Shown piece by piece: positions 8,718-17,213 of a stretch of 64,000 nt of DNA. The stretch comes from an uncultured Lachnospiraceae bacterium. GTDB taxonomy: Bacteria > Bacillota > Clostridia > Lachnospirales > Lachnospiraceae. Position 1 is the stretch's first letter; each line of letters opens with the position of its first letter. The notes beneath the pieces were generated by a model. That model saw only the letters and a list, made by a program, of their open reading frames with translations. It was not told the DNA's origin and searched no databases. The position numbers and the translations under genes are program-made. The stretch covers positions 10,016 through 74,015 of the forward strand of contig CAJUTC010000013.1 in assembly GCA_910589195.1 (NCBI GenBank), read 5' to 3'.

Positions 8718-9656
8718 TTAATTTCCGGGAGCAAACCCATACGCTTCAAACACCTTCATTGCTTCCGGCGTTTTTAAAAATTCCACAAATTCCTTAGCTT
8801 GATCTGGATTCGCTGATTCTTTCATTACGGCCATTGGATACAATACTTTTTGGGATAAGCTGTCTTCTGGCGCCTCTGCCACCACTTCCACCTGATCCGC
8901 CATTCCTGCCGCGTCTGTGGCATATACAATCCCCGCATCCGCACTATTAGCAGCAACCTGGTTTAATACCTCTGTTACATTCGTCCCGAAGCTGGCCTTT
9001 TCCTGTACCGTATCCCAAAGACCAAGAGAAGTTAACGCTTCTTCGGCATACTGGCCTGCCGGGACACTGGCCGGATCTCCTAATGCGATAACGTCTGCGT
9101 TTATTATCTCTTCAAAAGAGGTAAGACCCAAAGCATTCCCGGCAGGTACAATCAGGACAATTTTATTTTCTAAAAGATTTACTATGGTATCTGAATCGAT
9201 TTTTCCCTCTTCATTCAATGCGTTCATTTGTTTGACCGCCGCTGACAAGAAGACATCTGCTTCTAGTCCTTCTTCAATCTGAACCTGGAGCTTTCCGGAA
9301 CTGTCATACGTTCCAGTCACTGTAATATCCGGATATTGCTCCTGAAACATAGGGATCAGCTCTTCCTCAAAAACATTTTTCAGGCTGGTTGCCGCCGCTA
9401 ACAGAATTCTTCCCTCTTTAGCCTGATTTGCTTTTGATTGTTTCATTTGTTGGTCCGTAGCTTCTTTCGCGCCTAGAGGCGATTCCTCTTTTGCGTCTGT
9501 GGCTGTGTCCGCAGATACGGCTGATGTAGTGGTTGCGGCTGTTGCAGGAAAGGTGTCAGATTCTGAGTTTGGTGCGGATGAGCATCCTGCCATAATAATC
9601 GTTGTTAACATGACAGCCAAACTTTTACAAACCAATGGTTTCTTCATCCTTTTCAT
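8718..9656 (-). CDS. modA: Molybdate-binding lipoprotein
   Basis: A 312-residue substrate-binding lipoprotein. A signal peptide ends in the lipobox MAGC with the lipidated cysteine at about residue 25, followed by a Ser/Thr/Ala-rich linker to about residue 90. The ModA fold then starts at ILLAAATSLKNVFEEEL and includes GTYDSSGKLQVQIEEG, VGS-type loops, LGDPASVPAGQYAEE and DAGIVYATDA, all typical of the molybdate-binding family. The ATG at 9656 is chosen because AAGGGGAA lies nine bases upstream; a TTG at 9665 is too close to that box. It delivers molybdate to ModBC at the outer membrane face. Confidence 0.92.
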   Translation of the reverse strand: MKRMKKPLVCKSLAVMLTTIIMAGCSSAPNSESDTFPATAATTTSAVSADTATDAKEESPLGAKEATDQQMKQSKANQAKEGRILLAAATSLKNVFEEELIPMFQEQYPDITVTGTYDSSGKLQVQIEEGLEADVFLSAAVKQMNALNEEGKIDSDTIVNLLENKIVLIVPAGNALGLTSFEEIINADVIALGDPASVPAGQYAEEALTSLGLWDTVQEKASFGTNVTEVLNQVAANSADAGIVYATDAAGMADQVEVVAEAPEDSLSQKVLYPMAVMKESANPDQAKEFVEFLKTPEAMKVFEAYGFAPGN

Positions 9657-9684
9657 TTTTGTCAATTCCCCTTTTTATTTTTAT

Positions 9685-10668
9685 TTACCGCCTTCCGCAC
9701 TCGGACGCGCTGCCTCTTAGTATTGTTAACCCATGTTCTAAGGGCATCAGGATAAAACTAAGGCTTTCCATCACTGCCTTTGGACTTCCTGGCAAGGTTA
9801 CTATTAACGTTTGTTTCCGGATAGCGGAAACTCCCCGGCTTAATATGGCCCGATCCGTAACCTGCATGGAACGGTAGCGGATATATTCCGCAATCCCCGG
9901 AGCGTTCCGGTCTGCCACAGCCATAACCGCTTCCGGAGTCTGATCCCGGAGGGAAAAGCCGGTTCCCCCACTGGTTACTACCAAATCAAGCTGCCTGCTG
10001 TCTGCCAGACGAATCAAATGTTTTTTTAAAATTTCCGGATCGTCCGGAAGCAATAAAAGCTCTTCCACCTGATACCCGGCTTCTTCCAGCATTTTTTTTG
10101 CCTCAGGCCCGCTTTCATCCTTCCGCTCCCCCTTTGCCCCCTTATCACTTAACACAATAACGGCTGCCGTAAATGGACGTTCCCCATTTATCCCTAACAC
10201 CTCCATAACATCGCCAGGGCGGATTACGCCTTCCTGGATTACCTTTGCAAACACGCCTTCCTTTGGCATAATGCACTCACCCATCCGATGATAAATGGCG
10301 CAGTGGCTGTGGCACTCTTTTCCAATCTGGGTGATTTCCAGCTCGACTGTCCCAGCCTTCAGACGGGTTCCTACCGGAAGGCTTTTAAAATCAATCCCTT
10401 CTACCACCAGATTTTCCCCGAACGCCCCATCCGCTACATTGGCGCCACGTTCATTAAACGCCTGGACTTTATCATAGGAAAGAAGGCTTACCTGGCGATG
10501 CCAGTTCCCACCATGAGCATCACCTTCAATTCCAAAATCCACCATAAAATGTCCTTCTAAAATCTGGTGCTTTTCCACTCCCCGGATGTCACTGACGCAG
10601 ATAGCATGCACCCTTCCCTTTGATTTTTCCTCTCTGTGCTTTTCTTCCAGTCCCATATGTGATTTCAT
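9685..10668 (-). CDS. MOSC domain - MogA/MoaB fusion protein
   Basis: A 327-residue fusion. Residues about 18-155 form a MOSC domain (GIEGDAHGG, HRQVSLLSYD, FGENLVVEGI, and a cysteine in GKECHSHCAI). Residues about 165-320 form a MogA/MoaB domain with VIVLSDKGAKGERKDESGP and LVVTSGGTGFSLRDQTPEA. MogA-type domains adenylylate molybdopterin before metal insertion; MOSC domains occur in cofactor sulfurases and sulfur carriers. The fusion couples two late steps of cofactor handling. Its ATG overlaps the moaA stop (ATGA), so translation is coupled. Similar fusions are known in Clostridia. Confidence 0.9.
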   Translation of the reverse strand: MKSHMGLEEKHREEKSKGRVHAICVSDIRGVEKHQILEGHFMVDFGIEGDAHGGNWHRQVSLLSYDKVQAFNERGANVADGAFGENLVVEGIDFKSLPVGTRLKAGTVELEITQIGKECHSHCAIYHRMGECIMPKEGVFAKVIQEGVIRPGDVMEVLGINGERPFTAAVIVLSDKGAKGERKDESGPEAKKMLEEAGYQVEELLLLPDDPEILKKHLIRLADSRQLDLVVTSGGTGFSLRDQTPEAVMAVADRNAPGIAEYIRYRSMQVTDRAILSRGVSAIRKQTLIVTLPGSPKAVMESLSFILMPLEHGLTILRGSASECGRR

Positions 10669-11717
10669 CCTCCAATGTCAATCATATTATGCCGTTCTGT
10701 CATCTGCTCTGGCCGCTCAAAGCAGTGGTTTTTCGGCTTTAACTGGATGGCCTGGCTTATAGCCGTAATCAGACCTTCCTGTAGCTTCTTATCCTCCGGG
10801 CAATCTTTATAGTTCCAATTCCAGTGTCCGTTCTCCAGGCAATTCCCGGAACGCTCCTGCTGCCCGCCCCGCAGGACACTCCTTAAGTCTGCCCCATCCT
10901 CATAGCATAAACAAGTTTTTAAAAACCCTTGAGCAGTAAGCCTTACCCGGTTGCAGCTTGCGCAAAATTTCCCGTGGATGGCGCTGATAAATCCAATGCT
11001 GCCTTGGAAGGAAGGAACCTGGTAATATAGGGCAGGGCCAAATCCATGAACGGTTTCATCCTCCCGAATCCCGGGATATTCCTTCTTAAGACCAGCTAAA
11101 ATTTCATGATGATCCAACGGCTTAAAATGACGCCCGTAGCCGATAGGCATCATCTCTATAAACCGTACATCAACCGGGTATTTGGCTGCCAGCCTGGCTA
11201 TGGCCATCCAGTCCCGCTGACCGTAATCCGCTTCCCAAAGGGCAGAAACCGCATTAATTTTCACCGGAATCTTCCGGAAAACTGCCTTCTCAAGACCTGC
11301 AAGTACCTGAAAAAGCCCGTCTGTCCCAGTAATTTCCTGATATCGTTTCCTGTCAGTGGTATCCAGGCTAATATTAATTCCGTCAATTCCGGCTTCTAAC
11401 AGCGGATCCAAAAAGCGGCTTAAGAAAATGCCGTTGGTTGTAATGGTTACGTTCTCAATTCCCGGAACGGATTTTAACATTCCAATTAATTGGCAGCAGC
11501 CCTTCCTGGCCAGCGGCTCGCCGCCTGTTACTTTAATATGCCGAATTCCCAGTGAGGCGCCTGCTATGGCCACAGCCTGTATCTCTTCTAGTGTAAGGAT
11601 ATCCTCTGGCGTCACTGATGAGATTCCATAAGGCATACAATACCGGCACCGGAGATTGCAACGGTCCGTAATGGATATCCGCATATAGTCAATGGTTCTT
11701 CCGTAAGAATCGTTCAT
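10665..11717 (-). CDS. moaA: GTP 3',8-cyclase (molybdenum cofactor biosynthesis)
   Basis: A 350-residue radical SAM enzyme that makes 3',8-cyclo-GTP, the first step of molybdopterin synthesis. The N-terminal cluster cysteines are C20-x3-C24-x2-C27. The second cluster motif is C-x2-C-x13-C near residue 265 (CASC ... C). TGGEPL is present, and the protein ends in Gly-Gly (MIDIGG), the conserved tail that reaches into the active site. A stretch rich in Asn, Trp and Cys (about residues 290-312) makes it slightly longer than usual. Overlaps of four bases with both moaC and the MOSC-MogA gene indicate tight coupling. Confidence 0.95.
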   Translation of the reverse strand: MNDSYGRTIDYMRISITDRCNLRCRYCMPYGISSVTPEDILTLEEIQAVAIAGASLGIRHIKVTGGEPLARKGCCQLIGMLKSVPGIENVTITTNGIFLSRFLDPLLEAGIDGINISLDTTDRKRYQEITGTDGLFQVLAGLEKAVFRKIPVKINAVSALWEADYGQRDWMAIARLAAKYPVDVRFIEMMPIGYGRHFKPLDHHEILAGLKKEYPGIREDETVHGFGPALYYQVPSFQGSIGFISAIHGKFCASCNRVRLTAQGFLKTCLCYEDGADLRSVLRGGQQERSGNCLENGHWNWNYKDCPEDKKLQEGLITAISQAIQLKPKNHCFERPEQMTERHNMIDIGG

Positions 11718-12202
11718 AGCCTACCGCCTTTGGAATGATTAAATTCCCCACTCTTCCCTCCTGTTTTATGCTCCAGGTAAATATTTCCTATCTCCATTTC
11801 TTTATCCACGGCCTTGCACATATCGTAAACTGTCAAAAGGGCTGTGGCTACCCCAGTTAACGCTTCCATTTCCACTCCTGTTTTTCCTGTGGTTTGGGCT
11901 GTACAACGCGCTAATATTTCACTGGTTTCTTCTTTTATTTCAAATTCGATGGAGAGTTTGGTCAGATTCAGGATATGGCATAAGGGAATCAGTTCCCATG
12001 TTTTCTTTGCTCCCATGATTCCGGCTACCCGGGCGATTCCCAGCACATCACCCTTTGCCATATTCCCTTCCGTCACCTTTTGTAAACAGTCCCGGCTCAT
12101 AAATATGCTTCCTTTGGCTGTGGCCTCTCGCTCCGTGTCCTGCTTTTTGCCCACATCTACCATATAAGCATTTCCCTGCTGGTCAAAATGTGTAAATTCC
12201 AT
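11714..12202 (-). CDS. moaC: Cyclic pyranopterin monophosphate synthase
   Basis: A 162-residue MoaC, the usual family length. It converts 3',8-cyclo-GTP to cyclic pyranopterin monophosphate in the cytoplasm. Visible signatures are AKGDVLGIARVAGIMGAKKT, ELIPLCHILNLT and GKTGVEMEALTGV, with the catalytic lysine region MCKAVDKEM. It sits between the moeA-like gene and moaA, with a one-base gap to the former and a four-base overlap with the latter. No moaD or moaE is found in the window, so the sulfur-transfer step must be encoded elsewhere. Confidence 0.95.
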   Translation of the reverse strand: MEFTHFDQQGNAYMVDVGKKQDTEREATAKGSIFMSRDCLQKVTEGNMAKGDVLGIARVAGIMGAKKTWELIPLCHILNLTKLSIEFEIKEETSEILARCTAQTTGKTGVEMEALTGVATALLTVYDMCKAVDKEMEIGNIYLEHKTGGKSGEFNHSKGGRL

Positions 12203-12203
12203 C

Positions 12204-13262
12204 TTAATATCCCTTTCCGAAGCCGCAGTTAGGGAACGTGCACACCGGGCAATTCAGGCACAGGCCACCCTGCCCCAAGCCTGCTATCTCCTGGGCTGTC
12301 ACCTCATCATCTGCTAAAATCCTGGGCAGTACCAAGTCAAAAATCGTTCTCTTTGCATACATCACACAGCCAGGAAGGCCCATGAGCGCCACTTTTCTGC
12401 TTCCATTCTCATTCTCCGTTTCCAGATACGCCAAAAGAAACATGGCTCCCGGCAGCACCGGGGCGCCGTAAGATACAATTCTGGCTCCTGTATTTTTAAT
12501 GGCCAGTGGCGTTTTGTCGTCAGGATCCACACTCATGCCGCCTGTGCAGATTACCACGTCCGCTCCTTTTTCAGCCATCTCTAAAATGGATGCGGTTACT
12601 TGTTTATCGTCATCATTCCAGGTCACATGCTCAATCACCTGCGTGTCAAATTCCCTCAGCTTTTCTTTTATTACCGGAGTAAAAGTATCCTGAATCCGTC
12701 CGTAAAACACTTCATTTCCCGTGGTGATGATTCCGATCTTTTTATGAACAAATGGCTTTAGCGTAAGGATAGGCTGACCGCCTGTGGCCTTCATGGCTTC
12801 CTGCTTGGCCGCCTTCATTTTCTCCTCTTCGATCATTAACGGAATGATTCGCGTGCCTGCTAGTTTATCCCCTTTCTTTACAGGGAAATTTCCATGACGG
12901 CTGGCAATCATCATCTGGCCGAAATGGTTGATTGCCCGGATTCCCTGGCTATTTACCTTAAAAAGCCCATCAATGGCTGCCCGCAGCTCAATCTTCCCTT
13001 CCTTAGGCAGGGAACGCTCCATATGGCTGTTTTCGCAAATCCCGCACAAAATTTCAGCCGCCTCATTTTCATGAAGCATCCCTTCCTGATCTTCCCACAC
13101 ATAAAGCCAGTCTTTTCCCACGCTTAACAGCACCGGAATATCCTCTTTTGTCACCACATGGCCCTTCCGAAACACCGCGTCTTTGACAACACCTTTAATG
13201 ATCTGCGTAATGTCGTGACACAGTACAGCGCCTTCTGCATCTACTGTTTGAATCAGCTTCAT
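12204..13262 (-). CDS. Molybdopterin-binding MoeA/MogA-like protein with C-terminal Cys cluster
   Basis: A 352-residue first gene of the molybdenum operon. The core domain (about residues 165-320) has the molybdopterin-binding fold with KIGIITTGNEVFYGRIQDTF and VVICTGGMSVDPDDKTPLAI, as in MoeA/MogA. The N-terminal part is not the usual MoeA domain arrangement. The C terminus ends in a cysteine cluster (CLNCPVC then PNC), a possible metal site. The ATG at 13262 follows a GAGGA box; the longer frame would begin within the operator. Probable role is metal insertion into, or transfer of, molybdopterin; exact reaction uncertain. Confidence 0.85.
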   Translation of the reverse strand: MKLIQTVDAEGAVLCHDITQIIKGVVKDAVFRKGHVVTKEDIPVLLSVGKDWLYVWEDQEGMLHENEAAEILCGICENSHMERSLPKEGKIELRAAIDGLFKVNSQGIRAINHFGQMMIASRHGNFPVKKGDKLAGTRIIPLMIEEEKMKAAKQEAMKATGGQPILTLKPFVHKKIGIITTGNEVFYGRIQDTFTPVIKEKLREFDTQVIEHVTWNDDDKQVTASILEMAEKGADVVICTGGMSVDPDDKTPLAIKNTGARIVSYGAPVLPGAMFLLAYLETENENGSRKVALMGLPGCVMYAKRTIFDLVLPRILADDEVTAQEIAGLGQGGLCLNCPVCTFPNCGFGKGY

Positions 13263-13276
13263 TTTATAATCCTCTT

Positions 13277-13300
13277 CGTTATTTATTTTTTTGAATAACG
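13277..13300 (-). promoter_or_regulatory. ModE-box-like operator
   Basis: A perfect inverted repeat, CGTTATT - 10 bases - AATAACG, 24 bases in all, between the promoter and the first codon of the molybdenum operon. The E. coli ModE operator upstream of modABC has the same outer halves (CGTTAT and ATAACG) and the same overall 24-base size. It covers the predicted transcription start region, a position suited to repression. The binding protein could be the MocA-ModE fusion at 2119-3060. Confidence 0.65.
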
Positions 13301-13308
13301 TTAATAAG

Positions 13309-13337
13309 AGCATAACCGATTTTTATGATTTTGTAAA
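13309..13337 (-). promoter_or_regulatory. Promoter of the molybdenum operon
   Basis: Read on the minus strand: TTTACA at 13337-13332, a 17-base spacer and TATGCT at 13314-13309. The start of transcription would fall just inside or before the ModE-like inverted repeat. Confidence 0.6.
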
Positions 13338-13492
13338 GGTATTTTTGTTATTAAAGTAAACCTTCATGCGCCCGGCTGCAGACGCACCAACAATCATGAA
13401 AGTTTGGCGGGCGCACTTGGCATCCCTGAATTTATGCCGCCTAATCGGCTGCGGATTTTCAAAGTAAGTATTCTTCGTCAGTTATTTCCTGT

Positions 13493-13526
13493 AAAAAGAA
13501 AAAGAGCATCCGCATAGGAATGCTCC
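13493..13526 (-). terminator. Terminator after the PD-(D/E)XK pseudogene
   Basis: On the minus strand GAGCATTCC - TATGC - GGATGCTC forms a hairpin with one bulged T, followed by TTTTTCTTTTT. It lies about 50 bases past the old stop codon of the pseudogene. Confidence 0.7.
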
Positions 13527-13575
13527 GATTTCCAAACACGTTCCAAAACCAGTGTTAAACGGTTCCAACTTCTTT

Positions 13576-14459
13576 TTAGATTGTCCGCAGTTCTGCTTCT
13601 GAAAGGCTTGGCACTAACTCATGAATCAGTAAAAAATCCAGGCCCTTCATAAACGCAATCTGTGCTGTTGCTTTTGCTGCTTCTTGAGCCTCTTTTTGTG
13701 CCTCTTTCCACACCTCTTCCTATGCTTCTCGTTTCGCTGCTTCTAATTCTGACGCCATAAGTTGTAATAACCCTTCACACATTTCAATTTCCCCCTTCGT
13801 TTTTTCAAATATTTTTGGATTTGCTGACATAGCCACCTGCAAAACCGAATCCGCATACCAGCGTTCATCTTGCCTGGAAAGGCTTCTTGCTACTTCAAGA
13901 AGTTCACCAGCCTGCTGTCTTCCCAGATCCCTTCTTAAGGCTTTCAGCCATACGTGCTCTTTTTTCTTCAGCTCATCCGATGCAATTATCTGTGTATCAA
14001 AAAAACCTTTTTTTGAATATAGTAAATCCCTTCATAAGGGTTCATTACCTGATAATTGTGAGTCTTAAACGATCGAAGTAATTTTATTGGCATCTGATTC
14101 CGCACCATGGATATGGTAATGTCATCCGCCCTTGCAAAATCAACATGCTCTCTGGAAGACTTGTACAGGCAGGCATATGCCAAGACCTTATAAAACGTAT
14201 CAATATTAAGGGATGCCCCTGGAGATTTATATTCCATAATGTTATGCTCTCGAAATAACTTTCCGATTTCATTATCAACTACAATATTTGGTGCCTTTTT
14301 AATTACTGACAGATCGATCTGCAATGGTTTTGCGTTTAAATTATGTTCCCGATGATAGGTAAGATTCCCTTTGTCTGCCTTTAATTCCAGTTGAATCGCA
14401 GAGCAAAAGGCTGGATGCCACTGGATTTTTGTATTGTTATCTTTTGTAGCTGATTCCAT
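13576..14459 (-). pseudogene. PD-(D/E)XK nuclease-like protein, frameshifted and with an internal stop
   Basis: The intact first 157 codons (14459-13986) contain WHPAFCSAIQLELKA and NIMEYKSPGASLNID, typical of a Lachnospiraceae protein family related to PD-(D/E)XK nucleases (Rpn-like). A run of seven A then causes a one-base frameshift (about 13999-14014). In the shifted frame the protein continues through EHVWLKALRRDLGRQQ and ADSVLQVAMSANPKIFE until a TAG at 13720-13722. It then stays readable in a Gln/Glu/Ala-rich segment to the TAA at 13576. Two disabling changes therefore separate three collinear parts of one former gene. Confidence 0.8.
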
Positions 14460-14705
14460 ATTCTCCCCCTTTAAACAATCAGACGATTAAGCTATTAGCT
14501 AGCTGCAAAGGGGTTAACATATGGCTGTTATCAATCGCTTCTGCCTACATGATACGCTTTTTCGCAGTTCCCTGCAATAACCTTGTATGAGATACGTGTT
14601 TTATTTTTCTATTTTTTTCTAAAATATGTAAATTTTTTACTTTTCGTAATTTAGCAGCAGTCTATAAGCAAGCCTTTAAATAAATTCTCTGCCCTGCACA
14701 AAGAA
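14460..14705. other. Intergenic stretch without visible genes
   Basis: Together with the terminator that follows, this is a gap of about 400 bases. It is AT-rich in its second half. I see no gene or convincing RNA in it; it should hold the promoter of the pseudogene upstream of 14459. Confidence 0.4.
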
Positions 14706-14752
14706 AAAATCCGGGAGTGGTGACAATTTTTCCAAATTGTCACCACTCCCGA
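14703..14752 (-). terminator. Strong terminator of the EF-G-like gene
   Basis: An 18-base-pair perfect stem (14712-14751, arms beginning CGGGAGTGGTGACAATTT) with a four-base loop. On the minus strand it is followed by a TTTTTT run. It is unusually long for a terminator and lies about 115 bases past the stop at 14865. Confidence 0.8.
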
Positions 14753-14864
14753 AAATCTCTTGTTTTCTACATGTTTTGCTATTTATTTCTCAGCTCTTTT
14801 TATGGTTCATGCCATATACGAATCACAAGATCTGCATCAGCTTAAGCAAAGCAAGCAAACCATA

Positions 14865-16958
14865 TTACTCGTCTTCTTTCGCTGCCCGTGCCTCTACTTC
14901 CTTTTTCTGTACATCGCCGGGTGCCTGCTCATAGCGGGCAAACTCATACTCGTAAAGGCCGATACCGCCGGTCATGGAACGGAGATCCGTATTATATCCA
15001 TAAAGTTCAGACATCGGGATATCCGCTTCAATAATCTGCTTGCCGTGATGGTCGGAATTCATTCCCAGCACACGTCCTCTTCTGCGGTTTAAATCCCCCA
15101 TAACATCCCCAGTAAACTTATCAGGAACCGTAACCTTTAAGGAAGCAATCGGTTCCAAAAGAACTGGACCCGCATCCATAAAGCCTTTCTTAAAGGCCAG
15201 GATTGTAGCCATCTTAAAGGCCATTTCAGAGGAATCCACCGGATGATAAGAACCGTCCAGAAGGGTGGCCTTTAATCCCACTACCGGATATCCAGCCAAA
15301 GGCCCTTTCAAGACACAATCCTGAAGACCCTTTTCCACTGCAGGGAAGTAATTCTTCGGAACGGATCCGCCAAACACTTTCTCTTCAAAGATATATGGGG
15401 TTTCCAGATCGCCTAATGGTTCAAATTCCATAATAACATCACCATACTGGCCGTGGCCGCCAGACTGTTTCTTATGCTTACCCTGTACCTTAACTTTCTT
15501 CTTTAAGGTTTCACGGAATGCGAATTTCGGTTTATCTAAGGTAATATCTACCTTGTAGCGGTTCTGCAGCTTGCTCACCACCACATCTAGCTGCTGATCG
15601 CCAATGGCATACAGAAGCGCCTGACGGTTTTCTGCGTCATTCACTGCCTTTAAGGTTAAATCCTCTTCCATCAGCTTGGCCAACGCAGAAGAAATCTTAT
15701 CGTCGTCACCTTTGTTTACCGCCTTGTATGCCATATAGGTATATGGGGTAGAAATCTGAGGCTTATGGTATACGATAGGAGCGGTGCGCACTGCCATGGT
15801 ATCCCCGGTCTGGGTCACATTTAGCTTCGCCACAGCGCCGATATCCCCTGCTTTCAGTTCCGCAACCTCGATCTGATCCTTTCCTCTTAACAGGTATACC
15901 TTCCCAATCTTTTCTTCTGCGTCTTTATTTACATTATAGACCATAGAATCCGGCTTTAAGGTTCCGGTGCACACTTTTAGCAAGGAATATTTTCCAATAA
16001 ATGGATCCGCAATGGTCTTAAATACTCTTGCGGATAAGGATACATCATCGTTATATTTCGCGGTAAACCGTTCCCCGGTGGATACATCCACACCCACACA
16101 CTCATACTTATCTGGTGATGGGAAATATTTATCAATGGCCTGTAAAAGAACACGGAAGCCCTGGCAGTTAATGCCGGACCCCATCATAACCGGAACGATG
16201 CTTCCGTCAATTACGAAGGTACGCAGCGCGTTTGAAATTTCCTCCTGAGTAAACTCATCTCCAGAGAAATAACGCTCCATATATTCTTCACTGGTTTCCG
16301 CAACCGCTTCCATTAATGCTTCCCTGGCAATCCCTAAATTTTTCTCCACATATTCCGGGATCTCGCACTCCTCATAATCGCTTAAATTTGTAAAACGGCG
16401 GCCTGCCATCTTTACTACGTTTACGAAACCAACAAATTTTTCATTTTCACGGATCGGGAGCTGGAAGGGCGCAATCTTACGTCCAAAGCGTGTTTCCAAC
16501 TTCAAAACCAGCTCACGGTAGCTTGCATGATCATCATCCATATTTGTTACAAAAATAATGCGTGGCAGGTTAAACTTCTCACACAATTCCCATGCTTTTT
16601 CCGTTCCTACTTCAATTCCCGCTTTACAATTTACTACAATAATGGCAGCGTCCGCCACGCTGACTGCTTCCTCTACCTCGCCTACAAAATCGAAAAAGCC
16701 GGGGGTATCTAACAAATTAATCTTAATCGGGCCGTCTTCCCCTTTATATTCCAGCGGAATTAGAGAGGTTGAGATGGAGAACTGCCGTTTGATCTCTTCC
16801 TTATCGTAATCACTGATGGTATTCCCATCCGTTACCTTTCCCATCCTCTTAGTAACTCCGGTAAGCAATGCCATAGCTTCTGCGACTGTTGTTTTACCTG
16901 CACCGCCGTGGCCAAGTAATACAACGTTACGGATTTGACTGGTTCCATAAACGTTCAT
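14865..16958 (-). CDS. EF-G-like translational GTPase
   Basis: A 697-residue protein of the elongation factor G family, of the divergent 'EF-G-like' (FusA2) branch. The P-loop is GHGGAGKT, the switch II motif is LDTPGFFDF, and the base-recognition motif reads TNMDD where NKxD is usual. Later domains are the EF-G II to V domains, including SGGHGQYGDVIMEFEP and SMTGGIGLYEYEFARYEQ. The start at 16958 has AGGAGG seven bases upstream; an earlier in-frame ATG at 16964 is too close to it. It acts on the ribosome in the cytoplasm, but the specific role of this branch is not known. The housekeeping fusA would be elsewhere. Confidence 0.9.
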   Translation of the reverse strand: MNVYGTSQIRNVVLLGHGGAGKTTVAEAMALLTGVTKRMGKVTDGNTISDYDKEEIKRQFSISTSLIPLEYKGEDGPIKINLLDTPGFFDFVGEVEEAVSVADAAIIVVNCKAGIEVGTEKAWELCEKFNLPRIIFVTNMDDDHASYRELVLKLETRFGRKIAPFQLPIRENEKFVGFVNVVKMAGRRFTNLSDYEECEIPEYVEKNLGIAREALMEAVAETSEEYMERYFSGDEFTQEEISNALRTFVIDGSIVPVMMGSGINCQGFRVLLQAIDKYFPSPDKYECVGVDVSTGERFTAKYNDDVSLSARVFKTIADPFIGKYSLLKVCTGTLKPDSMVYNVNKDAEEKIGKVYLLRGKDQIEVAELKAGDIGAVAKLNVTQTGDTMAVRTAPIVYHKPQISTPYTYMAYKAVNKGDDDKISSALAKLMEEDLTLKAVNDAENRQALLYAIGDQQLDVVVSKLQNRYKVDITLDKPKFAFRETLKKKVKVQGKHKKQSGGHGQYGDVIMEFEPLGDLETPYIFEEKVFGGSVPKNYFPAVEKGLQDCVLKGPLAGYPVVGLKATLLDGSYHPVDSSEMAFKMATILAFKKGFMDAGPVLLEPIASLKVTVPDKFTGDVMGDLNRRRGRVLGMNSDHHGKQIIEADIPMSELYGYNTDLRSMTGGIGLYEYEFARYEQAPGDVQKKEVEARAAKEDE

Positions 16959-16997
16959 ATACATTCCTCCTGTAACATCTTTATAGTCCATGAAGCT

Positions 16998-17026
16998 ATT
17001 GTACTAAAAAATACGAAATTTTACAA
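16998..17026 (-). promoter_or_regulatory. Promoter of the EF-G-like gene
   Basis: Minus strand TTGTAA (17026-17021), 17-base spacer, TACAAT (17003-16998), about 40 bases before the start codon. Confidence 0.6.
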
Positions 17027-17140
17027 GCGAATTTGCATAATTTGTCCAAATTGTTTTTCTATTTCTTCATAGAATTTTTGTGGAAACTCTAGGTTTCTTC
17101 TTGGAAAACCGCTATTTTAACAATTCAACGTGTAAAAGTG

Positions 17141-17169
17141 TTGACATTTTTCTGGCTCTATTTTACAAT
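17141..17169 (+). promoter_or_regulatory. Promoter of the aromatic amino acid operon
   Basis: TTGACA, exactly 17 bases, then TACAAT. It is divergent from the EF-G-like promoter and lies 45 bases before the DAHP synthase start. The leader is too short for a T-box or attenuator, so any control must act at the promoter or on the enzyme. Confidence 0.8.
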
Positions 17170-17213
17170 GTAGTGAGCGTAACTGAAACTTTATGAAAGC
17201 TGAGGAATATAAG

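Noticed and set aside
14712..14751. Eighteen-pair hairpin considered as an IS or REP remnant
   Set aside because: It is followed by a T run in the right orientation for the EF-G-like gene, so a terminator explains it; no second copy was noticed.
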